Counted from the stretch's first letter, positions 18,011 to 27,964 are shown. The stretch is 64,000 nt of DNA from JAFKFI01 sp963795435 (GCA_963795435.1 CAWCHV010000007.1:310001-374000), one strand, 5' to 3'. Translations and numbers: made by a program. The notes: generated from the sequence alone by a model not told the origin.

Positions 18011-21000
18011 TCAGATCGCGGCGCGGCTGGTTTCGGCATCCGCGGTTTCCCGGACGACTGGCTCCCCGACACGGAACCACGCGACGTACAGCGCCGGCAG
18101 GAAGATCAGCGTGAGGACGGTCGCCACCAGCAATCCGCCCATAATCGCGAAGGCCATCGGACCCCAGAATATCGTGACGGCGATCGGGATCAGACCGAGG
18201 ACCGTGGAGATGGCCGTCAGCACAATGGGGCGGAATCGGGACACCGACGCCTCGATGACTGCGTTCCACGAATCCTTGCCTAGCGCCTTTTCCGCCTCGA
18301 TCTGCTCGATGAGGATCACGGCGTTTCGGGCAATCATGCCGATCAGCGCGAGAATGCCGAGGATGGCCACGAAACCGAGCGGCCTGTTGAACGCGACAAG
18401 AGCCGCGACAATGCCGATCAGGCCCATCGGCACGACGCTCAGCACCAGGAACAGCAAGTTGAAACTCTGCAGCTGGATCATCAGGAACGTGATCATGAGA
18501 AACAGCATCAGCGGCACGACGGCGATTACCGACGCCTGGGATCTCTGGCTCTCCTCGACGGTACCACCCACCGCGATGTCATAAGAAGCCGGCAGGCCCG
18601 CGCTCAGCTTCTGGACCGCCGGCGCGAGATCGCTCACCACCGCTTCCGGCAGCCAGCCTGGCGCGACGTCGGCCTGAACGGTCAATGTGGGAACGCGGTC
18701 GCGCCGCCAGACCAGCGGGAATTCCTGATCAAAGTCGAAGCTCGCCAGTTGGCTGAGCGGGACGGTGCGCCCGTTCGGGAGCGGGATCTGGAGATTGCGC
18801 AGCGTCGAGAGGGAGAGGCGCTGTTCGTCGGTCGCCCGGGCAAGCACGTTGATCGAATAGATGCCGTCCCGCACCTGCGTGACGGGGGAGCCCGATACGA
18901 CCGTGTTCATCACCTGGGCCAGCGCCTGCGAACTCAGGCCGAGCAGCCGTGCCTGATCCTGGTCGATATGTATCCGGATCCTTCTCGCCGGTTCCATCCA
19001 ATCGAAGTTGACGCGCCGGACGCCGGTGCTCGTGCTCAGCAGCCCGGCGAGCTGCATGGCGATATCGCGCACCTGGCTGATGTCGGAGCCGCTGATGCGG
19101 TACTGCACCGGCCAACCCACCGGCGGCCCAAGTCCCAGCGGCGAGACCCGGCTGACCACGCCCGGGAAATCATCGGCGAGCGTCTGCTCCAGCTTGGCTT
19201 GCAGCCGGTCGCGCGCGCGCACGTCCTTGGCGACGATGACGAACTGGGAGAAGAAATCATTCGGCAGCTGCACATCGAGCGGCAGATAGAAGCGGATCGC
19301 GCCTCGGCCGACATAGGTCGTCCAGTGATCGACGTCGGGGCTATTCTTGAGAATCTTGTCGAGCCGAGCGGAGACGGCGTCGCTGGCATAGATCGAGGCG
19401 TTCTGCGGCAGCCTGAGATCGACCAGGAGATCCGGACGGTCGGACGGCGGGAAAAACTGGCGCGGCACCAATGGCACCGCCAGGAGAGCAGCCGCGAAAC
19501 AGGCGAGCGTGATCCCGATGGTGATCCAGCGCAGCCGCATGGCGCTCGTCAGAAAGCTGCGGAAGGCGCGCAGAATCGCGCTCGGTTTTGCCGGTCGCCC
19601 CTTCTTCGGGTTGGCAAGGATGGCGACCCCAAGCAGCGGCGCGAACAGCACGGCGACGAACCAGGACACGATAAGCGTGATGCCGACCACGACGAAGATC
19701 GAGAACGTGTACTCGCCCGCCGAACTCCGCGCGAAGCCGATCGGCACGAAGCCCGCCGCCGTGACGAAGGAGCCGGTCAGCATAGGGAACGCCAGCGTCT
19801 TGTAGGCGTACGCCGCCGCCTGCGGCTTGGTGTCGCCTTCCGCGAGCCGCGAGGTCATCACGTCGATCGTGGTCATCGCGTCGTCCACCAGCAGGCCGAG
19901 AGCGATGATGAGCGCGCCGAGCGAGATGCGCTGCAGGTCGATCCCGAAGAACTCCATGAACGGGAACACGATGGCGATGGTCAGCGGGATCGACAGGGCC
20001 ACGACCGCGCCGGGTCGGATGCCGAGGCTGACGATGCTCACCGCCATGATGATGACGATTGCCTGCCAGAGCGACGTCGTGAAGTCGCTGATGGCGTGTT
20101 CGACGACGTGCGGTTGGTCCGCCACCAGGATCGGCTCGATGCCAATAGGCAGATCGGCGGTCATCTGGTGGATGACGCGCTCGATGTTCCGGCCGAGGGT
20201 CAGGATATCGCCGCCTTCGCGCATCGAGATGGCGATCGCGATCGCCGGGTGACCGTTGACGCGGAACATCGGCTGCGGCGGATCGGTGTAGCCACGGTGG
20301 ATCTCGGCGATGTCGCGTAGGCGGATCAAGCGCCCGTTGGCCACGAAGTTCACTGCCATTAGATCCTGCTCGGATTCGAACGCGCCAGACACGCGCAGCA
20401 GGAGCTTCTCGTCGCCGGTCTGTATCGTGCCTGCCGGACTGACGATGTTCTGTGCCTGCAGCGCCGACAAGAGCGCCGTGCGATCGATCCCGAGCGTGGC
20501 CAGCTGCCGCATCGAGAATTCGACGAAGATCTGCTCGTCCTGGGCGCCGAGCAGATCGATCTTGGAGACATCCGGGACTTGGAGCAGCCGCGAGCGGATG
20601 TCCTCGACATGGTCGCGCAGCTCGCGGTGGGTGAAGCCGTCCGCCGTGACGGCGTAGATGATCCCGAAGGTGTCACCGAATTCATCGTTGAAGCCCGGGC
20701 CGACCACGCCTTGCGGCAGCGTGGGTCGCATGTCGCCGATGCTCTTGCGGACGTGGTACCAAGTGTCGGCGACTTGCGCGGCGTTCGTTTCGCCCTTCAG
20801 GTTGACGAAGATCGTGGTGCGGCCCGGACTCGTGAAGCTGCGCATAAAGTCGAGGTGCGGCGTCTCCTGAAGCGTGCGTTCGAGCCGCTCGGTGACTTGA
20901 TCAAGCGTGTCATTGAGCGTGGCACCGGGCCAGCCCGCCTGCACGACCATCGTCTTGATGACGAAGGGCGGATCCTCGTCGCGGCCGAGTTGATAAAACG

Positions 21001-21088
21001 AGAGCGAACCCGCGATGATCGACGCGATCATGCAGTAGACGACGAACGAGCGGTGGCGGAGCGCCCAATCGGAAAGGTTGAAGCCCAT
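18011..21088 (-). CDS. RND efflux permease of a second pump
   Basis: The 1025-aa RND transporter starts MGFNLSDWALRHRSFVVYCM and has the TM4 acidic pair (LGLLVDDAMTTIDVM) plus a TM10-11 region LALIGMIARNAVILIEQIE. It is only distantly related to the two Mdt-like permeases in this window and belongs to the HAE-1 branch containing TriC-like pumps. It is 27 nt downstream of its adaptor gene (21116-22198), forming a two-gene operon. No outer-membrane factor is nearby, so it would have to share one encoded elsewhere, perhaps the gene at 1492. Confidence 0.9.
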   Translation of the reverse strand: MGFNLSDWALRHRSFVVYCMIASIIAGSLSFYQLGRDEDPPFVIKTMVVQAGWPGATLNDTLDQVTERLERTLQETPHLDFMRSFTSPGRTTIFVNLKGETNAAQVADTWYHVRKSIGDMRPTLPQGVVGPGFNDEFGDTFGIIYAVTADGFTHRELRDHVEDIRSRLLQVPDVSKIDLLGAQDEQIFVEFSMRQLATLGIDRTALLSALQAQNIVSPAGTIQTGDEKLLLRVSGAFESEQDLMAVNFVANGRLIRLRDIAEIHRGYTDPPQPMFRVNGHPAIAIAISMREGGDILTLGRNIERVIHQMTADLPIGIEPILVADQPHVVEHAISDFTTSLWQAIVIIMAVSIVSLGIRPGAVVALSIPLTIAIVFPFMEFFGIDLQRISLGALIIALGLLVDDAMTTIDVMTSRLAEGDTKPQAAAYAYKTLAFPMLTGSFVTAAGFVPIGFARSSAGEYTFSIFVVVGITLIVSWFVAVLFAPLLGVAILANPKKGRPAKPSAILRAFRSFLTSAMRLRWITIGITLACFAAALLAVPLVPRQFFPPSDRPDLLVDLRLPQNASIYASDAVSARLDKILKNSPDVDHWTTYVGRGAIRFYLPLDVQLPNDFFSQFVIVAKDVRARDRLQAKLEQTLADDFPGVVSRVSPLGLGPPVGWPVQYRISGSDISQVRDIAMQLAGLLSTSTGVRRVNFDWMEPARRIRIHIDQDQARLLGLSSQALAQVMNTVVSGSPVTQVRDGIYSINVLARATDEQRLSLSTLRNLQIPLPNGRTVPLSQLASFDFDQEFPLVWRRDRVPTLTVQADVAPGWLPEAVVSDLAPAVQKLSAGLPASYDIAVGGTVEESQRSQASVIAVVPLMLFLMITFLMIQLQSFNLLFLVLSVVPMGLIGIVAALVAFNRPLGFVAILGILALIGMIARNAVILIEQIEAEKALGKDSWNAVIEASVSRFRPIVLTAISTVLGLIPIAVTIFWGPMAFAIMGGLLVATVLTLIFLPALYVAWFRVGEPVVRETADAETSRAAI

Positions 21089-21115
21089 TACGGCGGCTCC
21101 CCTACGACGGCCGCA

Positions 21116-22198
21116 CTACGAGGTGGGTCCGAGCAGCCGGACCTTCTGGCCGGGATGCAGCGCCTGAACGCCGGCGGTCACCACGATGTCCCCGGTCTCG
21201 AGTCCGTCGGCGACCACCACGGTGCCCGGATCGAAGCGCGCCACGGAGATATTGCGCATCGAGACGGTCAGCTTCTTAGGGTCGACGATCCAGACCGCGG
21301 GCTGGCGGTTGAGCTCGGTCAGCGCGGAGGCGGGTATCGCCACCATGTCGGCGGCGTTGAATTGCGCGGTGCCGTTGACGGTGGAGCCGAGCCGCATCGC
21401 CGCAGGTGGGTCCGTCAGGCCGACCTTCACCTGGAACGTCCGCGTGACCGGATCGGCCTGGGCGGCCACCTCGCGCACCCGGCCGCTTGCCTTGACCGAC
21501 GGATCGTCGGCCAGGGCGACGGTGATCGGCGTATCTTCCGGCGCCGCGCGCAGCACTTGCGCGGGGACGTCGAATACCGCGTCCCGGCCGCCCTGCCGCG
21601 CGACGCGCACGATCATCTGCCCAGCCTGCACCACCTCGCCCGGTTCGGCGCCTCGCGCCGTTACGGTGCCGGGGGCGTCCGCCGTCAGGATGGTGTAGCT
21701 GACGCGGCGGGCGGCGATCTGGAAGCGCGCTTCGGCGTCGTCGAGCTGGGATTGCGCGGTCTGCAACGCCTTCTCCGCCAAGTCGAATTGCGCCCTCGGA
21801 GTGTGGCCCTGGGCGAGCAGCGTCCGCTGCCGCTCGAATGCAGCGCGAGACTGGGTCACGGCGGCTCGCGCGGCGGCGACACTGGCCTGTGCCGAACGCA
21901 ACGCGTTCACCTCGTTCTCCGGATCGAGCTTGGCCAACTCCTGTCCGGGCTTGATCCGATCGCCGACATTGACCGGCCGTTCGATCATCCGCCCGGGCAG
22001 GCGAAACGCGAATGATACCTCGTCCTCCGCCTCAATATGCCCGGTCAGGACAAAGTTCTCTCCAGTGGGCTGGACGGCGGCGGTGACGGTGCGGACCGGT
22101 CGCGCCTGGGGGGCTTCGGCCTTGTCGTTGGGCTTGCACGCCGCCAGTCCAAGCAATGGGAGGCAGACCATCAACGACAGCGGACGAGGCGATCTCAC
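21116..22198 (-). CDS. RND efflux periplasmic adaptor lipoprotein
   Basis: The 360-aa protein carries a lipoprotein signal (CLPLLGLAAC, Cys 21). It then has the adaptor domains: barrel-sandwich hybrid (GHIEAEDEVSFAFRLPGRMIERPVNVGDRIKPGQ), a coiled-coil hairpin rich in Ala/Gln/Arg, and the MP domain ending TAGVQALHPGQKVRLL. The fold is AcrA/HlyD. It is the partner of the permease immediately downstream. Lipid anchoring distinguishes it from the transmembrane-anchored MdtA at 3043. The ATG at 22198 lies 10 nt from the stop of the upstream HdeD-like gene, so these may be co-transcribed. Confidence 0.9.
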   Translation of the reverse strand: MRSPRPLSLMVCLPLLGLAACKPNDKAEAPQARPVRTVTAAVQPTGENFVLTGHIEAEDEVSFAFRLPGRMIERPVNVGDRIKPGQELAKLDPENEVNALRSAQASVAAARAAVTQSRAAFERQRTLLAQGHTPRAQFDLAEKALQTAQSQLDDAEARFQIAARRVSYTILTADAPGTVTARGAEPGEVVQAGQMIVRVARQGGRDAVFDVPAQVLRAAPEDTPITVALADDPSVKASGRVREVAAQADPVTRTFQVKVGLTDPPAAMRLGSTVNGTAQFNAADMVAIPASALTELNRQPAVWIVDPKKLTVSMRNISVARFDPGTVVVADGLETGDIVVTAGVQALHPGQKVRLLGPTS

Positions 22199-22208
22199 GC
22201 GGCGTTCC

Positions 22209-22781
22209 TCACGCCGGCGTTTCTTGTCGCGCGGCGCGACGATTGGTGAGCGCGATTGCCAGATAGGCGCAGCCGGCGACGATCAGCGCGATGCCGCCGG
22301 CAGTTCCGGGCGTGTAGAAACTGGTATAGCGCAGCTTCATGACCATCACCGCCGTCACGCAAAGCGCGATCAGGCCGGCGAGGAGAAACCAGCCCCACCC
22401 CGCGCGCGGCCGCACCCGGAACGCCAGCCCGATCTGCAGGAGGCCCTGGACAAGGAAAACCAGGGCGATCAGCAGCGTGATCGCGAGAGCGCCCGCCCAC
22501 GGATTGAGATAGATCAGGATCCCGCCAACGATCTCGACGGCGCCGACCAGCATCTGCCAGATGTACCCCGCCCAGGCATGCACCTGCAGCGCCTCGACAA
22601 TCTTCACGACACCGCTGATCGCCAGCGCCACGCCGAGGACCACGCTCGCCGCGAACGAGGAGGCGACCGGCAGTATGACGGCAGCGGCGCCGCACGCGAT
22701 CAGGACGATGCCGAGCAGCAGGAACCAAGCCCAGTTCGTCGCAACCGACGCTCTGCCGCTGCGCATCTCCGCGTTAGTCAT
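22209..22781 (-). CDS. HdeD/DUF308-family membrane protein
   Basis: This ~190-aa protein is almost entirely hydrophobic, with six predicted membrane helices in three similar pairs (WAWFLLLGIVLIACGAAAV; VVLGVALAISGVVKIVEAL; LVGAVEIVGGILIYLNPWAG). This is the DUF308 arrangement of HdeD. HdeD contributes to acid resistance at high density in E. coli; the biochemical role is unknown. An in-frame ATG at 22826 would add 15 residues; I chose MTNAEMRSG at 22781 as the more usual N-terminus. It lies upstream of the adaptor/permease pair on the same strand. Confidence 0.82.
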   Translation of the reverse strand: MTNAEMRSGRASVATNWAWFLLLGIVLIACGAAAVILPVASSFAASVVLGVALAISGVVKIVEALQVHAWAGYIWQMLVGAVEIVGGILIYLNPWAGALAITLLIALVFLVQGLLQIGLAFRVRPRAGWGWFLLAGLIALCVTAVMVMKLRYTSFYTPGTAGGIALIVAGCAYLAIALTNRRAARQETPA

Positions 22782-22941
22782 GCCCGCCTGCCATCCCGGG
22801 GCTCCGATCGGGTCGGATGCTCTCACAATTCACAATAGAGTACAGATGCCGGCGGCGAGCGGGATGGGCCTCCAATCCCGGCGCCGTGCCCGGCGTCCCA
22901 AACCGGGCGACGGCTTGGCCGCGGCGCCGCGGCCGCTGGCA

Positions 22942-23958
22942 TCAGGAGCCGCGCAGGAGTTCGCCGAATCCCGCCACCTTGCTTGCCTTGCGCCCCACCG
23001 GCACGACGAACGGAACCATCCCGCTCATCGCCGCGGCGCGTACGGCGCTCGGACTGTGCCCGAACTCACGCCTGAATGCGCGGCTAAAGCTCGAGGGGTC
23101 CGCGAAGCAGAGATCCTCGGCGATCACGGAGATCGACCGGGTCAGGCCCGGGTCGCACAGCGCGGCGTGCGCCTCAAGCAATCTCTGGCGCTGGATGTAC
23201 TGGCCGACGCCACCGGCGTCCTCCAGCAGGCGATAGAGATTGGAACGAGAGATCCCGACCAGGCGGCTGAGCGACTTCGGCGACAGGGCCGACGACCGCA
23301 GATGCCTTCGCACGGTCTGACGTACCCGCTCCAGCCGACCGAGATCGATCTGGTCGCGCGCGAGGGCGAGGCGCTCGACCGAGGGAGCGATGCAGGCGAC
23401 GAGCATCTCGCGTACCGCCGCCGACAGACGCGGCAGGTCATCCGGGCTCAGGGCGGGCAGCCGCCGCTCAAGCGCAAGCATGTAGTCGCCGAGCAGGTGT
23501 CCCAGAGGTGTATCGAGAGGCGACCCGCGCGCGTGATCAAGCAGCGGAGCGACCTCGCGGAACGCATCGCGCGGCATGAAGATCTGGACCCTCTCGACGG
23601 CGCTCCGTTCGCTCTCGGATGTTTCCCCGAGCGACCACAGGAACGGGACCCCGGCACGCGCCTGCAACGAGGCCTTCGCGGTCCTGATGGACGTTTCGCC
23701 ACGACTGCAACAAGTCAAAACCCAGTGATCGACCGGGTCCCGACCGAGGCTGGCCCTGGTCCGGGCCACCCGCACAGCCGGGGCGGACACCCGGCTCACG
23801 ACGAGGTCGCCCAACGGCCAGATCCGGTTCTCGGCCGGGAAGCCGCGGCCGCCTTGCGGATCGGGCATTACCTCGAGGACGGGATGGAATCTCTCGCGCC
23901 AGGCTTCGTATTGATCCTTGGCGTCCAGCGACTGTGTCGCAAAGACATTGGATATCAT
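22942..23958 (-). CDS. AraC-family transcriptional regulator
   Basis: The 338-aa protein has a ~200-residue N-terminal sensing domain (AraC-binding-like: WVLTCCSRGETSIRTAKASL) and a C-terminal AraC double helix-turn-helix (LSPKSLSRLVGISRSNLYRLLEDAGG; SISVIAEDLCFADPSSFSRAFRREFGHSPS). It would bind DNA and activate or repress neighbours in response to an unknown ligand. It faces the 114-aa exported protein gene across a 416-base divergent spacer. It also lies upstream, on the same strand, of the HdeD/RND genes, so either side could be its target. Confidence 0.9.
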   Translation of the reverse strand: MISNVFATQSLDAKDQYEAWRERFHPVLEVMPDPQGGRGFPAENRIWPLGDLVVSRVSAPAVRVARTRASLGRDPVDHWVLTCCSRGETSIRTAKASLQARAGVPFLWSLGETSESERSAVERVQIFMPRDAFREVAPLLDHARGSPLDTPLGHLLGDYMLALERRLPALSPDDLPRLSAAVREMLVACIAPSVERLALARDQIDLGRLERVRQTVRRHLRSSALSPKSLSRLVGISRSNLYRLLEDAGGVGQYIQRQRLLEAHAALCDPGLTRSISVIAEDLCFADPSSFSRAFRREFGHSPSAVRAAAMSGMVPFVVPVGRKASKVAGFGELLRGS

Positions 23959-24374
23959 TTGCGTCCGGCTCCCCCTGCCGTGTATCCGGTCCCCGCTTCC
24001 GGCCTAATCAGGCCGGTACGCCGCTCGGCTGCGGACCGCGGCGGCAGATGGCAATGCAGGGGCCGTCGCGTGCTGACGTCGGTGATGCCGGGACCGTGAC
24101 TACTTGCAATTGCGCATTCCGACGCTGGCACTCGCGATCTGTCAACGGAATTTTCCACTACAGAAATCGTGTGTGTCGCGGGTGCCACAGCCCATGCGGA
24201 CAGCACCGTGCCGTTCGGCCCGGCCACATGGCGCGCTACTGATTGGGACGGCCGGCACAGTCGCGGGACTTAAAGCCAAGGCCAAAGCGAGCGAGCGTTT
24301 GTAGGGTGGCCGACGCGGCGCCGGAACGCTGCGTTGGCGATCGCGTAACTCGACGCAAAGGAGCCTCCAATCCC
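23959..24374. other. 416-base gene-free divergent spacer
   Basis: This stretch separates the AraC-type regulator (minus) from the small exported protein gene (plus) and should carry both promoters. An 8-bp palindrome GCAATTGC sits at 24106-24113 in a locally A/T-richer patch (24101-24175). No convincing -35/-10 pair, sigma-54 site or RNA gene is seen. Short open frames here lack ribosome-binding sites and recognisable content. Confidence 0.5.
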
Positions 24375-24719
24375 ATGATGTCTCGTCCGAAATCAGTTGC
24401 CAGTCTCGCCGTCGCGATCGGTGCCGCGTTGGTCATGTCATCGGCCGTCCTCGCCCAGGTCGCCACGACGATCGAACAGGCCGAACTCGCCGGGCTCACT
24501 CCTCAAAAGAGGGCCGAAGTCCAGCAGCGGATGTCCCAGGGCGGTCAGAAGGTCGAGGAGATCCTGACGACCATGCTGCTGAACAACATCAAGGCGAAAT
24601 ATCCCGCGAACCGGATCGTCGCGATGGATTTCGGCCGTGGCGTCGCGGTCGTGGAACTGCCCAACGGTCAGATGCGGACCGTGAACTTCGATACCACGAC
24701 GCTCGCCATCAAGTCCTGA
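24375..24719 (+). CDS. small exported protein of unknown function
   Basis: From ATG 24375 (a second ATG follows directly) the 114-aa product has a clear signal peptide (SVASLAVAIGAALVMSSAVLA with cleavage before QVATT). The mature region is ~85 residues and contains LAGLTPQKRAEVQQRMSQGG and DFGRGVAVVELPNGQMRTVNFD. I do not recognise a named family. Longer in-frame starts exist upstream (24243) but would bury the signal sequence. It is opposite the AraC-type gene, which might control it. Confidence 0.65.
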   Translation: MMSRPKSVASLAVAIGAALVMSSAVLAQVATTIEQAELAGLTPQKRAEVQQRMSQGGQKVEEILTTMLLNNIKAKYPANRIVAMDFGRGVAVVELPNGQMRTVNFDTTTLAIKS

Positions 24720-24803
24720 CGGCCGCGTCTTTCCGGGATGGATGGGAGGCGGCCAGCTTGCCGTGGGATCGTCGGCGCGCCGGCCGCCTCTCTCTCGCCG
24801 ACG

Positions 24804-25835
24804 TCACGCGCGCTCGGCGGGGCGGCCGGAGAGCAGTTCGGAGAGCCACCGGCTGCGCGGGTCCTGTTCGCAGATGGCGAGCAGGACGATGACGAACGGG
24901 ATGCCGATGAATGCACCCGCTAATCCCCATAGCAGAGCGCCGAAGAACACCGCGAACAGCACCAGGAAGGGCGACACCGCCAGCACGTTGCCCGCGACGC
25001 GCGGTTCCAGGTAGCTGCCCACCGCGAACTGGATCGCATAGATCCCAAAAAAGACCGTGATGCCGATCTGCCAGTTCTCGTACTGCAGTCCGGCGAAGAA
25101 GGTGGGCAGGATTGTGGCCACCAGCGGGCCGATGAACGGAATATAGTTCAGCGCGAAGGCGATGACGCCCCATTCCAGCGCGAGATCGAGGCCCGTCAGG
25201 CGGGCGAAGGCGTAGATCATCACGCCCGTGAGAACGCTCATGACCGTCCGCACGAGCATGTAGACCTGCAGCTTCCGCGCGATGATCTTCGCGGTGCGCT
25301 GCACGGTAGCGCTCAACCGGGCGTCGGGCCAAGCGGCGATGCGGCTGCGCAGCGCCTCGAGTTCCAGCAAGCCCAATAGGGTGAACAGCAGGGTGATGCC
25401 GGTGAAGGTCAGGAAGCCCTGCACCGCCCCGGCGACCTGCTGGCCGCGCCGGGCCAGCCAGGCGACGCCGAAATGCTCGGCGAGGATGTCGGACAGCCCG
25501 ATGCCGTACGCATCCAGCCAGGACGTCTGCTCGATATAAAGTTGCTGCAGTCGCGGCCCGTTCGCGATCACCCAGCGCGCGGCCCGGCTGAAGCCCCAGG
25601 CCACCATCGCGGCGAGCAGAGCCACCACGACGAGCGTCGTCAGCATCGTCGCCAGGACCGCAAGCGGCTTCGGCACCCAGGTCTGAAGGGTCCGCTGCAT
25701 GGGCCACACCACGGCGACGAGGAACAGGGCGAACGTCACCGGCGCCACGACCGGGCGCGTGAGATAGAGCGCTCCCAGCACGAGCACCGTCGCGGTGCAG
25801 CCGGTCAGGACCAGAAGGGTGCGATTGCCGCCCAT
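24804..25835 (-). CDS. AI-2E transporter (PerM/TqsA) family protein
   Basis: The 343-aa membrane protein has paired N-terminal helices (LLVLTGCTATVLVLGALYLT; PVVAPVTFALFLVAVVWPMQ), a soluble middle and a C-terminal bundle with the family motif ALNYIPFIGPLVATILP and GLAGAFIGIPFVIVLLAI. Members export small molecules such as autoinducer-2 or act as cation antiporters; the substrate cannot be assigned here. No luxS-like gene is in the window, so the autoinducer name is only a family label. Confidence 0.87.
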   Translation of the reverse strand: MGGNRTLLVLTGCTATVLVLGALYLTRPVVAPVTFALFLVAVVWPMQRTLQTWVPKPLAVLATMLTTLVVVALLAAMVAWGFSRAARWVIANGPRLQQLYIEQTSWLDAYGIGLSDILAEHFGVAWLARRGQQVAGAVQGFLTFTGITLLFTLLGLLELEALRSRIAAWPDARLSATVQRTAKIIARKLQVYMLVRTVMSVLTGVMIYAFARLTGLDLALEWGVIAFALNYIPFIGPLVATILPTFFAGLQYENWQIGITVFFGIYAIQFAVGSYLEPRVAGNVLAVSPFLVLFAVFFGALLWGLAGAFIGIPFVIVLLAICEQDPRSRWLSELLSGRPAERA

Positions 25836-25917
25836 GCGAGATCACAGCCCTTCAAGCGCCTGGCTCGACAGGGGCGCGGTTCGGCCGGAGGGCCGAACCG
25901 ACCAGCAAACCCCGATG

Positions 25918-26406
25918 CTATCGACCGGTCAGGGTAATATTGACACCACCCGGCGCCAAGGTGAGCCGCGCGCCTTGCGAGGTTGATATGCCTTCGATGA
26001 CGACGCCGTTCTGGTTGCGCAAGGCGCCCACCGAGCCGCCCCCGGCGAGCGTGGCGCCGGCGGAGAAAGCGACGTAGTTGCCGCTGAAATCGGCCACGTT
26101 GCGAAGATTGCGCACCGTGCCGCTGCCGCTAGTCCGTGCCGCACCCACATCGAGCACCGACAGGCCACTCACGCGGAACGGATACTGCATCCCGTGATAA
26201 GTCAGAACGCCGCTGCCCCACTGGAATCCGACGCCGAGCGCTACTGCGCCGCCAGTGAAGGTGACGGTGCCGTCGGTCGGCCCTTGCTCCGCCATCGGCG
26301 CCGCGGGTGGCGCCGCGGCCTGCTGCGGAGCGCAACCCGGCAGAGCGGCGGCGCCGAGCATCGCCAGACCGAAAGCAGAGAGGCGAAGTAGTTTCAGTCG
26401 ATTCAT
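25918..26406 (-). CDS. conserved lipoprotein of unknown function
   Basis: Starting at ATG 26406, the 162-aa product has a lipobox (LGAAALPGC, Cys 25) followed by an Ala/Pro linker. It ends in a beta-rich domain: GGAVALGVGFQWGSGVLTYHG, FRVSGLSVLDVGAARTSGSG, NLRNVADFSGNY, and an NQNGVVI motif. The same domain occurs in many exported alphaproteobacterial proteins without known function. An in-frame start at 26442 would put extra charged residues before the signal. Single gene, convergent with nothing nearby. Confidence 0.7.
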   Translation of the reverse strand: MNRLKLLRLSAFGLAMLGAAALPGCAPQQAAAPPAAPMAEQGPTDGTVTFTGGAVALGVGFQWGSGVLTYHGMQYPFRVSGLSVLDVGAARTSGSGTVRNLRNVADFSGNYVAFSAGATLAGGGSVGALRNQNGVVIEGISTSQGARLTLAPGGVNITLTGR

Positions 26407-26483
26407 CGTTCCATCCTTGCTGCAGACTGTTTGGAAGTGCACGGACTTTGGGGGTCTGAGAGGTTGCTGGCAAGGGTTTCGGA

Positions 26484-26789
26484 TCAGACCTCCTCGGAGG
26501 CTTTGCCTTGCCGGGTCGATATTGCGGCGTCGCGGGCCAAGACATTATGAGCCGCTCCGACGCATTGGAGGACGACGTCGGCAGCGGCTTCCTGGAATAT
26601 CTGCAGGTGCCGCGGCAGAACGTCCGCTTTCGACTGCCCTGAAATTCCCGCGACGGCAGAATCGCGGATCCCCTTCAGATGGCGGACCGGGTCGTCCGTA
26701 TGGGCCGCGATGAAGCAGAGACTCTGCATGACGAGCACCTGTAGGCCGAATAGCTCACCCTTCAGCTGAGCCACGTCTTTCCTGGTCAA
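26484..26789 (-). CDS. small helical protein of unknown function
   Basis: The 101-aa frame starting at TTG 26789 (LTRKDVAQLKGELFGLQVLVMQSL) reads as a compact all-helical protein with ordinary composition: QIFQEAAADVVLQCVGAAHNV. The longer frame upstream (to 27278) is not real, because it covers the degraded flippase-like gene in another frame. A purine-rich stretch (GAGAGGGCGA) precedes the TTG. No family recognised. Moderate confidence that it is coding. Confidence 0.45.
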   Translation of the reverse strand: MTRKDVAQLKGELFGLQVLVMQSLCFIAAHTDDPVRHLKGIRDSAVAGISGQSKADVLPRHLQIFQEAAADVVLQCVGAAHNVLARDAAISTRQGKASEEV

Positions 26790-27001
26790 GTCGCCCTCTC
26801 TTGACTTCGCCCAGCCCGTCCTTGTGTTTGGTGTCGTCTGCCACCCTATTGACATTCGCGGCGTCCGGGATGACCCCAGAATCCCAGGACTATTCCCGGC
26901 GTCCGAACCCGAAGGACCACCCAAGGCGAATCCCACGTTACGGGCGCGCGACCATGTCGAGCGCGAGCCGGTAGCGGAACCCGGACAGGGCAGGAAGGAG
27001 G

Positions 27002-27964
27002 TCAGGCATCCCTTGCGCTCCGGCCAGCCGTCGGCATGGGAGCGAATGGGGCTGGACCCAATCGGCGCGCGGCGTAGAGACCAAGAACTCCGAGCAGAAC
27101 CTCGCGCGCTCGCCGCAGCAGCGCCAGCGCCAGCGCGGCATCCGCCGGCACTCCGACCAGGGCGCCCGCTGCGAGGATCGCACCCTCCTGCACTCCCAAG
27201 CCACCCGGAACGATGAAAGCGGCGCTGCGTAGCGCCTGCGTCAGAACTCTCGACGACGAACCCGTCCGTCAGCGACAAGGGATGACCGAGCAGGTAGAGT
27301 TACACTCGAGATCTCGACAGCGCCGAGCGTCCAGGCGCTCAGATGAAAGACGGCAGCCCGCAGGAGAGTTCTGCCGCTCGGCGTGTAACCGAAGCACACT
27401 TGCCCGAAAATCCGCGAGCCAGCCGCCGCGCCGCGCCGACCAATGCGGAAGCAGTCGGGCGGACGCTGCCTCGAACAGGCGGACGGGCGGATGGCGTTGC
27501 ACCGCCACCATGGCCACCGTCGCGGCCACCGCCAGCGCTATGCCGATGGCCGCGGTCCATCTGAGAGATAGATCGCGGGGGGACGCGAGCAGGAGCGTGA
27601 GGCCGACCAGCGTGACTACGGCCTGCGTACCGCCCTCGACGGTCATGTCCACCGTCGCGGTGGCTCCGGCCAGATCAGCCGCCACTCCGGTGCGTGCAAG
27701 CCGCTGCGCGGCCACCGCCTGACCGATGATGCCTCCCGCGGGGACCAGGGCGGTCAACAACTCTCGGAGCCAGCGCAATCGGATCATCGTGGTCACCGTC
27801 GGGCGCACCGTCCGAGGCAGCAGGGTCCGCCAGGCCAGGGCTGTCAACACGAGCTGCGGAACATGGACCAGCAACGAAATGGCAAGGCCGAGCGGTGCTT
27901 GCCTGCTGACCTGGCTGACCCCAAGCAAGTCTTGTCGGTTCAGGAACAAGACCGCCCCGAACAA
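27002..27964 (-). pseudogene. HpnL-like flippase/LPG-synthase-TM family membrane protein, several frameshifts
   Basis: Joined across at least three frame changes, the minus strand encodes a ~320-aa polytopic protein. Its pieces include LGLAISLLVHVPQLVLTALA, RWLRELLTALVPAGGIIGQ and VAAQRLARTGVAADLAGATA, then LLGHPLSLTDGFVVESLTQA and IVPGGLGVQEGAILAAGALV. This resembles the lysylphosphatidylglycerol-synthase transmembrane (UPF0104, HpnL-like) family. The breaks lie near 27405, near 27300 and at TCAGAACTCTC (27241-27251, where dropping one base restores the frame). The start is unclear; coding similarity continues slightly upstream of 27964 (RVPTLGILLFGAV). It is downstream of the second radical SAM gene on the same strand. 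Confidence 0.68.

Noticed and set aside
18749..20320. 523-aa plus-strand open frame
   Set aside because: Antisense to the RND permease; composition (Arg, Asp, His, Gln) is that of a shadow frame.
24104..24304. 66-aa open frame in the divergent spacer
   Set aside because: No ribosome site, no signal or domain, and Cys/Arg-rich composition.
26790..27278. N-terminal part of a 264-aa minus-strand frame
   Set aside because: Only the last 101 residues look like protein. The upstream part overlaps the flippase-like gene in a different frame and reads as Arg/Ser/Gly filler.
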